Part shown: piece after piece, positions 26,420-35,721 of the stretch | How positions within the stretch are numbered: the first letter of the stretch is position 1 | How the letters are laid out: the number at the start of each line of letters is the position of its first letter | Assembly (NCBI RefSeq): GCF_900142565.1 | Contig: NZ_FRBH01000001.1 | Coordinates: 186,001 to 250,000, forward strand | Source of the DNA: Chishuiella changwenlii | GTDB taxonomy: Bacteria; Bacteroidota; Bacteroidia; Flavobacteriales; Weeksellaceae | Direction of reading: 5' to 3' | Length of the DNA stretch: 64,000 nt | The notes under the pieces: generated by a model | What the model was told of the DNA's origin: nothing | The model's input: only the letters and a program-made list of their open reading frames with translations | The model's database searches: none | Position numbers and translations under genes: made by a program

Positions 26420-27301
26420 ATGAAGCAATTATTTTCACTTTTTATATTTCTGTGTTCAATATTTTTATCTGCTCAACAGCAATCAGGTGAAAATAAATCA
26501 CCGCTTGCGGTAGCTAAAAAAATGCCGGTATATTTTGGTTGCGAAACTTTAAAAGATAATCCAGCATTAATAAAATGCTTGAATGAAAACTTAAATAGAG
26601 ATGTACAAAGTCAAATTGCTTTTTTCTCAAATATTGCAGATTATTTACAAATTGAAGAAGCTCAATCTAAACTAACTTTTACCATCGATAAAGATGGGAA
26701 ATTTGCAGATCTTTCCGCTGATGGAGAAAATCCTATTTTTAATAGTGTTGCACTATCAAGTGTTATTCTTCTTCAAAATAAAATGGATCGTGCAAATGTT
26801 AAAATTCAGCCTGCTACAAATGATAAAAACGAAGCTATAAAAACAAGTATGAAGCTTCCTTTGCGTTATGAAGCAACAGATTTGGATAGTAATTTTGATA
26901 CTTTCCCTTCTTTTGATCGTGTTTTATTTACATTAAAAACAGATGATGATATGATTGAAATTAGAATTGACAAAAATTTTAATTTTAAAACATATGGTAA
27001 AAAGAATGACAGAGAATATTATTTAGGTAAATTTTCTAATTTATTCGAAATGGCAAGCTTTGAACCTTATGCAACTGCTTTTGAAAATGCTTTTAAAACT
27101 GGATTAATTGACATTACAAAAGGAGATGTCGATGGAAAAGAATACAGATTACAAATCAAGAATTTTTTCGAAAATGATCCAAATTCAGGTGTCTTAATAA
27201 CGGTTGTTAGAGAAGAAAACGGAACTTGGGCAGAATATTATGAATACAAAACTAAAAAGGAATTTAATCAATCTAAATTCGCAAAATTAACTTACAGATA
27301 A
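26420..27301 (+). CDS. Exported protein with TonB-like (Bacteroidetes type) N-terminal motif
   Basis: 293 residues from ATG 26420 (MKQLFSLFIFLCSIFLSAQQ, a signal peptide); a longer reading from 26360 would overlap nadB. The mature protein begins MPVYFGCETLKDNPALIKCL, the PV..GCE...C pattern that opens many Bacteroidetes proteins annotated as TonB energy transducers. It lacks the usual N-terminal membrane anchor, and I see no clear C-terminal TonB fold. The remainder is unrecognised. It sits between nadB and nadC with 1-bp spacing on both sides, so it is co-translated with NAD synthesis genes. Confidence 0.7.
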   Translation: MKQLFSLFIFLCSIFLSAQQQSGENKSPLAVAKKMPVYFGCETLKDNPALIKCLNENLNRDVQSQIAFFSNIADYLQIEEAQSKLTFTIDKDGKFADLSADGENPIFNSVALSSVILLQNKMDRANVKIQPATNDKNEAIKTSMKLPLRYEATDLDSNFDTFPSFDRVLFTLKTDDDMIEIRIDKNFNFKTYGKKNDREYYLGKFSNLFEMASFEPYATAFENAFKTGLIDITKGDVDGKEYRLQIKNFFENDPNSGVLITVVREENGTWAEYYEYKTKKEFNQSKFAKLTYR

Positions 27302-28161
27302 TGAAAGAATATCCATACATAACGAACGAAAAATTACAACTTTTTATACGACAAGCATTCTTAGAAGATGTTGGTGATGGAGATCATTCTACATTGGCTT
27401 GCGTTCCTTACGATTCTGTACAAGAGGCAGAATTAAAAGTAAAAGATGATGGTATTATTGCTGGAATAGAATTGGCTAAAATTATTTTTGCAACTTTTGA
27501 TCCTTCATTAAAGATAGAAACTTATAAAAGAGATGGAGATCGTGTAAAATTTGGAGATATAGCATTTAAAGTAAAAGGTTCTTCTCAATCTATCCTAACA
27601 TGTGAGCGTTTAGTTTTAAACTGTATGCAAAGAATGTCTGGAATTGCAACTTACGCAAACGAAATGATGAGCTTAGTAAGTGGTACAAACACAAAAATTC
27701 TTGATACAAGAAAAACTACACCAAATTTTAGAATGTTCGAAAAATGGGCTGTAAAAATTGGTGGAGCAGAAAATCATCGCTTTGGTTTATATGATATGGT
27801 CATGTTAAAAGATAATCATGTCGATTTTTCTGGTAGTATTACAAAGGCCGTAGAACAAACAAAAGATTATTTAGCTAATCATCATCTACATTTAAAAATA
27901 GAAGTTGAAACACGTAATCTTGACGAAGTAAAAGAAGCGCTTGATACTAATGTTGATTTTATTATGTTAGATAATTTTTCGCTTGATGAATTAAGAGAAG
28001 CTGTAAAACTTATTGATGGAAAAGTAAAAACAGAGGCTTCTGGTGGAATTACAAAAGAATCTGTAAGAGCTATCGCAGAAACTGGTGTAGATTTTATTTC
28101 TTCTGGTGCTATCATACATTCTGCTAAGAATTTTGATTTAAGTTTAAAAGCGATTAAGTAA
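27301..28161 (+). CDS. nadC: Nicotinate-nucleotide pyrophosphorylase (carboxylating)
   Basis: A 286-residue quinolinate phosphoribosyltransferase that forms nicotinate mononucleotide from quinolinate and PRPP. Hallmarks are EDVGDGDHST at the N-terminus, ILDTRKTTPNFR (PRPP/quinolinate binding), MVMLKDNH, the EVETRNLDE strand and EASGGITKESV. The ATG overlaps the upstream stop (TAATG). It is the last gene of the operon. Confidence 0.98.
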   Translation: MKEYPYITNEKLQLFIRQAFLEDVGDGDHSTLACVPYDSVQEAELKVKDDGIIAGIELAKIIFATFDPSLKIETYKRDGDRVKFGDIAFKVKGSSQSILTCERLVLNCMQRMSGIATYANEMMSLVSGTNTKILDTRKTTPNFRMFEKWAVKIGGAENHRFGLYDMVMLKDNHVDFSGSITKAVEQTKDYLANHHLHLKIEVETRNLDEVKEALDTNVDFIMLDNFSLDELREAVKLIDGKVKTEASGGITKESVRAIAETGVDFISSGAIIHSAKNFDLSLKAIK

Positions 28162-28188
28162 GTTAGAGGTTAGAAAGATAAAATTTTC

Positions 28189-28249
28189 TGTCTGTTTGAG
28201 TGGTTTTTCGAAATGAAATGAAGAAAAATTGTATCGAGAACTTAGACTA
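28189..28249. repeat. Degenerate palindromic intergenic element (gttcgag type)
   Basis: Outer arms gtttgagt and atcgagaac form an imperfect inverted repeat around an inner ttcgaaat/aagaaaaa region. I recognise the general form as an intergenic repeat common in Flavobacteria; this copy looks decayed. It lies in the spacer after nadC. Confidence 0.5.
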
Positions 28250-28295
28250 GAAAATAAATTCAGATAAAATACTTTCAACATTAAACAATATAAAA

Positions 28296-28325
28296 AATTA
28301 GGCTAGATTTTCATCTAGCCTAATT
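28296..28325 (-). terminator. Terminator of the GNAT-family gene
   Basis: A 12-bp stem aattaggctaga/tctagcctaatt, loop ttttca, followed on the minus strand by a U-run. The stop codon of the gene lies inside the stem; it may also stop nadC-operon transcripts. Confidence 0.85.
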
Positions 28326-29436
28326 CTTTATAAAATGTTTTTCTTCTTTTGTGAATTACAGGATCAAAATTTTTCCAAATTAATTGTGCTTTAGAATTCT
28401 CATTTAAGATAGGATTTGTTTCTAATGTCTTAATTCCTCTTTTTATAAAACGGTCATACAATTGTTTAAAAATAAGTGCATGTACTCCTTTATTTTGATA
28501 AGCTGGATCTATACCAATTAAATAAAATTCTACATGCGTATTTTTCTTTTGTTCTTGTATAAAGTACCACCAACCAAATGGAAATAATTCTCCTTTAGAT
28601 TTCTGAAAAGCTTTAGAAAAAGATGGCATTGTAATAGCAAAAGCAATCATTTTCCCTTCTTTATCTTTAACACATGAAACAAAATCTGGATGAATAAATT
28701 TTAAGTATTTCTTCTTGTAATGTTCTACCTGTTCTTTTTCTATTGGAACAAAACTTTGTAAATCTGCATATGTAAGATTTAATAAATCAAACATTTCATT
28801 CACATAAGGAAGCATTTCTTTTGTAGAGCTAAAATGATAAGTGTCTATTGAATATCGCTTTCTTATCAACTCACACAATTTATCCATCTGATTTACAGAT
28901 TCTAAATTCTTCAATTCTATTGCGTACTCTAACCATTCTGCCATTGGCTGATAACCTAATTGTTGAATATATTCTGGATAATACGAATGATTATAGGTAC
29001 CGATTAATGTTGCAATTTTATCAAATCCTTCTGTTAACATTCCAGCTTTATCCATATTAGAAAATCCCATAGGACCTTCTATATAGTTAACTTTATGCAC
29101 TTTACCAATGTTTTCAACAGTTGTTAATAACGCCTTTAAAATGTTGATATCGTCTTTAAAGACCAGCCATCCAAATCTAATTTTAGATTTATTTAATTCT
29201 TCTATTTCTGTCCAATTAACAATAGCGACAACTCTTCCTACAACTTCAGAACCTTTATAGGCAAGGAAAAATTTTGCCTCTACTGTCTTAAAAATTTCAT
29301 TGTTAGGATTAAAACTTTTTCGTTCATCTTTTTTTATAGGAGGAACCCAATAAGGATTGTTCTTATAAATATCAAAAGGTAAATCGATAAATTGGTTCAT
29401 TTCCTTTTTCGATTTAACCTCTTTTACATCTATCAT
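28315..29436 (-). CDS. GNAT-fold acyltransferase-like protein
   Basis: 373 residues. The N-terminal segment (FDIYKNNPYWVPPIKKDERKSFNP) and the C-terminal GNAT-like core (EFYLIGIDPAYQNKGVHALIF, about residues 300-325, resembling the acetyl-CoA loop) define a family of long single-domain N-acetyltransferase-like proteins related to E. coli YghO. The substrate is unknown. It is cytoplasmic with no signal peptide. It lies 45 bp after the DUF4833 gene and may be co-transcribed with it. Confidence 0.8.
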   Translation of the reverse strand: MIDVKEVKSKKEMNQFIDLPFDIYKNNPYWVPPIKKDERKSFNPNNEIFKTVEAKFFLAYKGSEVVGRVVAIVNWTEIEELNKSKIRFGWLVFKDDINILKALLTTVENIGKVHKVNYIEGPMGFSNMDKAGMLTEGFDKIATLIGTYNHSYYPEYIQQLGYQPMAEWLEYAIELKNLESVNQMDKLCELIRKRYSIDTYHFSSTKEMLPYVNEMFDLLNLTYADLQSFVPIEKEQVEHYKKKYLKFIHPDFVSCVKDKEGKMIAFAITMPSFSKAFQKSKGELFPFGWWYFIQEQKKNTHVEFYLIGIDPAYQNKGVHALIFKQLYDRFIKRGIKTLETNPILNENSKAQLIWKNFDPVIHKRRKTFYKELG

Positions 29437-29481
29437 TTTTTGTAGTTAGTTTAAATTATGAAGTAAGTTAAGAAGTTTTTT

Positions 29482-30003
29482 TTATAGTATTATTTTCTCT
29501 TGAATAGAATTTCCATTTTTGTCTGTCCCATGAAATAAAATATAATCTAACTTAACAGATAAACCACCTGTTCCACTTTTCTTTTTCAAGAATACTCTGT
29601 TTAAAGTCATTTCTTTTCCGTTAACAGTGGTTAAAACAACTGGATGTTTCTTTGCATTCAACTTTAGTATAAGTTGTTGACTAGGATATGAAACTAATGT
29701 AAGAAGAAATACATTTTTTTCTTTCTTCTTTATTTTCAAACCGTAAGCTAATTTTTTCTGTATAGCTGTTAATGTTTTTTTCTCTCCATTTGCTTCATAT
29801 AAAATTCTATAAATATTAACGGGATTTTGTTCGTCTAAATGCTCTTTTGTAGAAAAGATGGCATCATAAACAAAGGTGTTTTTACTTTCGTTATGCTGAA
29901 TATAAAATAATCTATTAGTAGAAGTTGGTGGGGTAGGATAACCTTTTTGCGCTTGCACAAAAATTGAGAATAAAATTAATGGAAGTAAATAAATGCTTTT
30001 CAT
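29482..30003 (-). CDS. DUF4833-type exported protein
   Basis: 173 residues with a signal peptide (ends SIFVQAQ, about residue 19). The mature sequence starts GYPTPPTSTNRLFYIQHNES and continues NTFVYDA, IYRILYEANGEKKTLTAIQ and KLAYGL, the pattern of DUF4833 as I recall it. The function is unknown. Its C-terminal half is beta-rich, and it is probably periplasmic. It is the first gene of a possible two-gene unit with the GNAT protein. Confidence 0.75.
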   Translation of the reverse strand: MKSIYLLPLILFSIFVQAQKGYPTPPTSTNRLFYIQHNESKNTFVYDAIFSTKEHLDEQNPVNIYRILYEANGEKKTLTAIQKKLAYGLKIKKKEKNVFLLTLVSYPSQQLILKLNAKKHPVVLTTVNGKEMTLNRVFLKKKSGTGGLSVKLDYILFHGTDKNGNSIQEKIIL

Positions 30004-30080
30004 AGGTTAAAAATTAATATTTTAAGAAGTTACAAAAAATATATAAACCAAATACGATAATTTATATTTGGTTATATAAA

Positions 30081-30110
30081 AAAAACTCGACTAAAAAGTC
30101 GAGTTTTTTT
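30081..30110. terminator. Terminator downstream of dedA
   Basis: A 12-bp stem aaaaactcgact/agtcgagttttt with a 4-base loop, A-tract on one side and T-tract on the other. On the minus strand it ends the S66-upp-yraN-dedA operon. Confidence 0.88.
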
Positions 30111-30112
30111 TA

Positions 30113-30781
30113 TTATTGAATTGAATTTGTTTTCTTTCCAAACCTCTCTTTCAAGAGCTCTATAATAATTGGTAGAATTGAAAGTAATGTTATAATTAAA
30201 ATAACTTTTGAAAAATTATTCTGAACCAAAGGAATATTACCTAAGAAATAACCGATTAAAGTTAAACCTACAACCCATAAAATAGCACCTACAATATTAT
30301 ATGTAATAAATGTTTTATAAGGCATGTTACCTATTCCTCCAACAAATGGAGCTAACGTACGTACAATAGGAACAAAACGTGCAATAACGATTGTTTTAGA
30401 ACCATATTTCTGATAAAAAGAGTGCGTTTTCTCTAGATGTTCTTCTTTAACAAAGCTTCTTCCGAAAATTTTAATTTTAGTTGCTCTATACCCAACTTTC
30501 TTCCCAATGGAATAATTTAAGGTATCGCCTAAAATAGCTGCTAATAAAAGTATTGCAATCATTAACCAAACATTTAAATTGTTTGATTCTTGAGCCGCAA
30601 GCATTCCTGCAGCAAATAAAAGAGAATCTCCTGGTAAAAATGGCATAACAACAACACCAGTTTCAACAAAAATGATTAAAAATAAAATTGCATAAATCCA
30701 TAAACCATATTCTGTTACAAATTCTGATAAATGTTGATCGATATGCATAATAAAGTCGAATAGACTCATTAATACTTCCAT
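30113..30781 (-). CDS. DedA family membrane protein
   Basis: A 222-residue inner-membrane protein of the DedA/VTT superfamily. Characteristic are FVETGVVVMPFLPGDSLLFAAG (with the acidic residue of the re-entrant loop) and IARFVPIVRTLAPFVGGIGNM (with the conserved Arg residues). Members act as lipid scramblases or carriers, e.g. for undecaprenyl phosphate, and help maintain membrane potential. It is the last gene of a tight operon; the gap to yraN is 9 bp. Confidence 0.94.
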   Translation of the reverse strand: MEVLMSLFDFIMHIDQHLSEFVTEYGLWIYAILFLIIFVETGVVVMPFLPGDSLLFAAGMLAAQESNNLNVWLMIAILLLAAILGDTLNYSIGKKVGYRATKIKIFGRSFVKEEHLEKTHSFYQKYGSKTIVIARFVPIVRTLAPFVGGIGNMPYKTFITYNIVGAILWVVGLTLIGYFLGNIPLVQNNFSKVILIITLLSILPIIIELLKERFGKKTNSIQ

Positions 30782-30790
30782 AAATTTAGA

Positions 30791-31156
30791 TTAAATTTCT
30801 GAAACGTTAAACGCATTTACAATGTGATTGACGCTCCAAGATTGTTTCGTTTTTAACAATGCTAAAATATCAAATCTTACTTCACAATTAAAATTATTTT
30901 TCTGAATAAAATCATCTGTTGCAAAAATTAATAATTTTTTCTTTTTTGTATTGACAGCTTCTTCTGGTTCAGAAAAAAAATTAGAAGTTCTACTTTTTAC
31001 TTCAACAATAATAATTTCGTTATTTAATTGTGCTATAATATCAATTTCTGCCTTTCTGTAGAAGTAATTTCTTGCTAAAATTCTATACCCATTTTGAATA
31101 AGATATTTTACTGCGAAATCTTCTGCTTCTTTGCCAAAATCAAAACTAACACTCAT
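30791..31156 (-). CDS. YraN/UPF0102 family endonuclease-like protein
   Basis: A 121-residue protein with a predicted restriction-endonuclease-like fold: G.EAEDFAVKYL at the N-terminus, then AEIDIIAQLNNEIIIVEVKSR, the D...E-x-K nuclease-like core. The cellular role is not established. The 6-bp gap to upp and 9-bp gap to dedA place it in the operon. Confidence 0.93.
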   Translation of the reverse strand: MSVSFDFGKEAEDFAVKYLIQNGYRILARNYFYRKAEIDIIAQLNNEIIIVEVKSRTSNFFSEPEEAVNTKKKKLLIFATDDFIQKNNFNCEVRFDILALLKTKQSWSVNHIVNAFNVSEI

Positions 31157-31162
31157 TAGAAT

Positions 31163-32741
<1,579 letters not shown>

Positions 32742-32772
32742 TTTACAAATTTTCATCAAAGGTAAACACAAA

Positions 32773-32803
32773 AAAAAGACGAACTATAAAAGTTCGTCTT
32801 TTT
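32773..32803. terminator. Terminator downstream of TonB receptor 1
   Basis: Stem aaaaagacgaact/agttcgtcttttt, loop ataaa. The same core gacgaact/agttcgtc follows all three receptor genes (see 35661 and 38469). Confidence 0.9.
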
Positions 32804-32822
32804 ATTATTTATAAAATTTATC

Positions 32823-35336
32823 TTAGAAATTGTATGTTACACTTGCATTCCAAGTTCTACCATTCCCCCAGAAATAACCGTAGTTATCTTTACGAGAAAT
32901 GTATTGATCATTGAACAAGTTGTTGATATTTCCTCTAAATTTAAGTGATTGACTGTTTGCAATTTTAAATTTGTAAGACATTCCTAAATCTACTGTTGCA
33001 TAAGGTGCAATAGGAACATTAACATAAGTTTCACCAGCTTTTACTGCATCAACTAAGTCAACATTTTCAAAAACACGAGCAAAATAGTTAAAGTTAGTGT
33101 CGAAAGACCAAGCACGAGTTACATTAACTCTAGTTCCCATACCAAAAGTAAATTGAGCTGCATTACCTACAAATGCATTCATTGTACCTGTGTTATTCTC
33201 ATAACCAGCAACTAACTCTTGTGTATCTGTATCTTGAACTTGGAAATTGTAATCTCCAATATATTTCCAGTTACCATAAGATGTATAACCAGTTACAGTC
33301 CAAGCATGAGAAACTTTTGCTTCAAAATCTGCCTCTAAACCTTTGTGAACCTCTGATAAGTTTGTTGCAATAAAACGAACGTTAGAGTGAACAACATCAT
33401 TAGCATCAGTAAAATCTTGACCATTGTAAGTCATCGATCTGTTATCCCATTCTGTATAGTAAGCATTAAGGTTTACTTTTAATGTACGAGATTTGTAACG
33501 GTAACCAGCTTCAACACTTTGTAAAATTTCATTGTTTACTGGTAAATCCTCTACGTATCTTACTGTATTACGAACAAAGATATTATTTAAATATGGTTGA
33601 CGAGAGTATTTTCCAACATTAGCAAAAATACTGTTTTCACTATCGATATTGAAAGAAGCTCCTGCTTTTAAGTTATATCCAATTTTTGTACGCTCTCCAG
33701 AGTATGCTTTTCCATTCTTAAATTTGATTCCTTGCGCTGCTGCAGATTCTGCAGTATAGTTCCAGTTATCATATTTTTCATATTCTTGCCAAGATAATGC
33801 TCCTTGTGCAAAAACTGAGAATTTTTCGTTAGCATATTCAGCTTGTCCAAAAACTCCTTGATAGTTGATACGTTCTGAGTTATCAAAACCTATTCTTTCA
33901 CTATGTTTAGCTTTATTAAATAAAGTATTCCAAGGATTAGTATTAAATGTTTTTGATACTACATAGTCTTTACTACGTTGAGCATTAGATGCAGCACGAC
34001 CGCTAGCTCCTAATAAATTATTTAATTGTTGGTAGTGCTCTCCTGTATAAAAACGGATATCTGTACCAGCATTAAATGTTAAACCTTTTTTAGTATCATA
34101 AGTAAAGTTAGATACTGCTCCGTACCAAAAATGGTTATTTACAGAAGAAGATAAAAGCGTACCATTATTTCCTGAAGAAATACCATTCGCTAATTGTTGA
34201 TTTTTAGAAGCTAAAACATCCCAATTAATATCTCCATTACTTGTAAATCCTCCGTCAGTATAACCAGCTCCGTTTCCTAAAATACTAGTTCCACCTCCTG
34301 TACCAGTAGATGCATATATAACTGTAGATAAAGACATTTTTTCATTAATTGCCCAATCCCAGTTTAAGTTTGCTACCGGTTTATGGTAATAGTTTGTTTT
34401 AGCAGACATTGCTTGACCATTATAGAAACCATAGTTAGAGTTTCCAATACGACCTGTCATATCATAACCTGGAGTTGCAACAATTCTCTTATTAACACCA
34501 TCAACTTTGATGTTACGATATGCTGTCTCCATTGGTTTAGAGTAATTTTGATCGTGTTGTTGTGGCGCACCAAAAATCATCAAGTTGAATGTGTGACGAT
34601 CGTTTGGTTTAAACCCAACAGAAACAAAGTAAGATTGTCCTTTACCTTCTGTACCACGAGCAAAACTTCTGTGAGCAGACCAGTTATCAAAAACAAAAGA
34701 AGCTCCCCACTTACCTTTCATACCTGTATTATATCCTACAGTTTGTTTTTGGTAAGAATCATTTCCTGCGAAATAACGTACGAATCCTCCTTCTTTTTTA
34801 TCTGTTGCTTTAGTTACAATATTTACAGTTCCCCCGATAGAAGAAATTGCTAATTTAGAAGAACCTAAACCTCTTTGTGCATCAATTACAGTTGCAATAT
34901 CTGAAACTGATTGCCAGTTAGACCAATATACACTTCCGTTATCCATTCCGTTCATTGGTTGCCCATTTAATAAGAATGCTGTATTTGATTGATCAAAACC
35001 ACGCATGTATAATTTAGAATCTCCAAATCCAGATGCTTGATCTGCAATATAAACAGATGGTGAATTTTTTAATAATTCAGGAAATTCAACATTTCCTACA
35101 CCTTTATCCAAAATTTGCTCTCTTGTAATAACTGTAGAAGCAACTGGTGTTTTTCTATTCTCTGCAACATCGATTACTCCTTTACCGATAATTAATGTTT
35201 CAGATAAATTTACGTTTTCATCGTTTGTTTGTTCAACCTTTGTAGAATCTGTCGGTTCAACAACTTGTGCGAAAGATAATGATGCCGTTAAGGCAAAAGC
35301 TCCTACTAATAAAAGCTTCATTGAGTTTAACCTCAT
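32823..35336 (-). CDS. TonB-dependent outer-membrane receptor 1
   Basis: 837 residues. A signal peptide (LLVGAFALTASLSFAQ) and a short linker precede the plug domain (NVEFPELLKNSPSVYIADQASGFGDSKLYMRGFDQSNTA region, about residues 80-130, then GSSKLAISSIGGTVNIVT). A 22-strand barrel ends in the outer-membrane signature ...WNASVTYNF with a terminal Phe. There is no CarboxypepD_reg domain, and no SusD partner nearby, so a siderophore, metal chelate, vitamin or peptide is more likely than a glycan. Start MRLNS is chosen because the paralogs begin MRLNS/MKLNS. The first 85 bp match receptor 3 almost perfectly although the rest is more distant. Confidence 0.95.
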   Translation of the reverse strand: MRLNSMKLLLVGAFALTASLSFAQVVEPTDSTKVEQTNDENVNLSETLIIGKGVIDVAENRKTPVASTVITREQILDKGVGNVEFPELLKNSPSVYIADQASGFGDSKLYMRGFDQSNTAFLLNGQPMNGMDNGSVYWSNWQSVSDIATVIDAQRGLGSSKLAISSIGGTVNIVTKATDKKEGGFVRYFAGNDSYQKQTVGYNTGMKGKWGASFVFDNWSAHRSFARGTEGKGQSYFVSVGFKPNDRHTFNLMIFGAPQQHDQNYSKPMETAYRNIKVDGVNKRIVATPGYDMTGRIGNSNYGFYNGQAMSAKTNYYHKPVANLNWDWAINEKMSLSTVIYASTGTGGGTSILGNGAGYTDGGFTSNGDINWDVLASKNQQLANGISSGNNGTLLSSSVNNHFWYGAVSNFTYDTKKGLTFNAGTDIRFYTGEHYQQLNNLLGASGRAASNAQRSKDYVVSKTFNTNPWNTLFNKAKHSERIGFDNSERINYQGVFGQAEYANEKFSVFAQGALSWQEYEKYDNWNYTAESAAAQGIKFKNGKAYSGERTKIGYNLKAGASFNIDSENSIFANVGKYSRQPYLNNIFVRNTVRYVEDLPVNNEILQSVEAGYRYKSRTLKVNLNAYYTEWDNRSMTYNGQDFTDANDVVHSNVRFIATNLSEVHKGLEADFEAKVSHAWTVTGYTSYGNWKYIGDYNFQVQDTDTQELVAGYENNTGTMNAFVGNAAQFTFGMGTRVNVTRAWSFDTNFNYFARVFENVDLVDAVKAGETYVNVPIAPYATVDLGMSYKFKIANSQSLKFRGNINNLFNDQYISRKDNYGYFWGNGRTWNASVTYNF

Positions 35337-35611
35337 CTTGTGAAATTGTTTTAATAAGTTTACGGGTGCAAAGTTGGGTTGTAATTATCATTAAAACGAA
35401 ATAAAAGGTTTTTAAATTACGTATAATTATTAAGTAATTAATAATTATTTAATTTTCAATAAAAATATAAAAATGATATATAATTATTCCTATTTAACAT
35501 AAATATCTATATTTAAACTCAATTTTACATTTTATTAACAATTACTTAACACTACGCAATAAGTATTAACCGAAACAAAAGGAATAATTATAAATAAAAA
35601 AATGTATTATT

Positions 35612-35639
35612 ATTCTAAAATAAATATTATTTAGAATCA
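35612..35639. promoter_or_regulatory. Candidate operator shared by the receptor genes, site 1
   Basis: attctaaa/tttagaat dyad with TTTAGAATCA at 35630, 294 bp before the start of receptor 1. The half-site recurs at 38436 and 41231 at nearly the same distance from the other receptor starts. Confidence 0.4.
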
Positions 35640-35660
35640 ATTTAAGTAATTTCTTAAACA

Positions 35661-35694
35661 ATAAAAGACGAACTGCTTACAGTTCGTCTTTTAT
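35661..35694 (-). terminator. Terminator of TonB receptor 2
   Basis: A 15-bp stem ataaaagacgaactg/cagttcgtcttttat with a 4-base loop. Confidence 0.9.
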
Positions 35695-35721
35695 AAATTT
35701 GATGATATTTTATCTTTTTAT

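Larger units (their letters stand above)
35337..35721. other. Intergenic region upstream of TonB receptor 1
   Basis: 385 bp, very AT-rich, no ORF. It contains the receptor 2 terminator, and a TTTAGAATCA motif at 35630-35639 that with attctaaa at 35612-35619 forms an 8-bp inverted repeat. Near the gene, caactttgc on the minus strand resembles a -7 element with one mismatch. Confidence 0.6.

Noticed and set aside
34383-34853. 156-aa plus-strand ORF inside TonB receptor 1
   Set aside because: Antisense to a well-supported receptor, Cys/Ile/Ser-rich without any domain.
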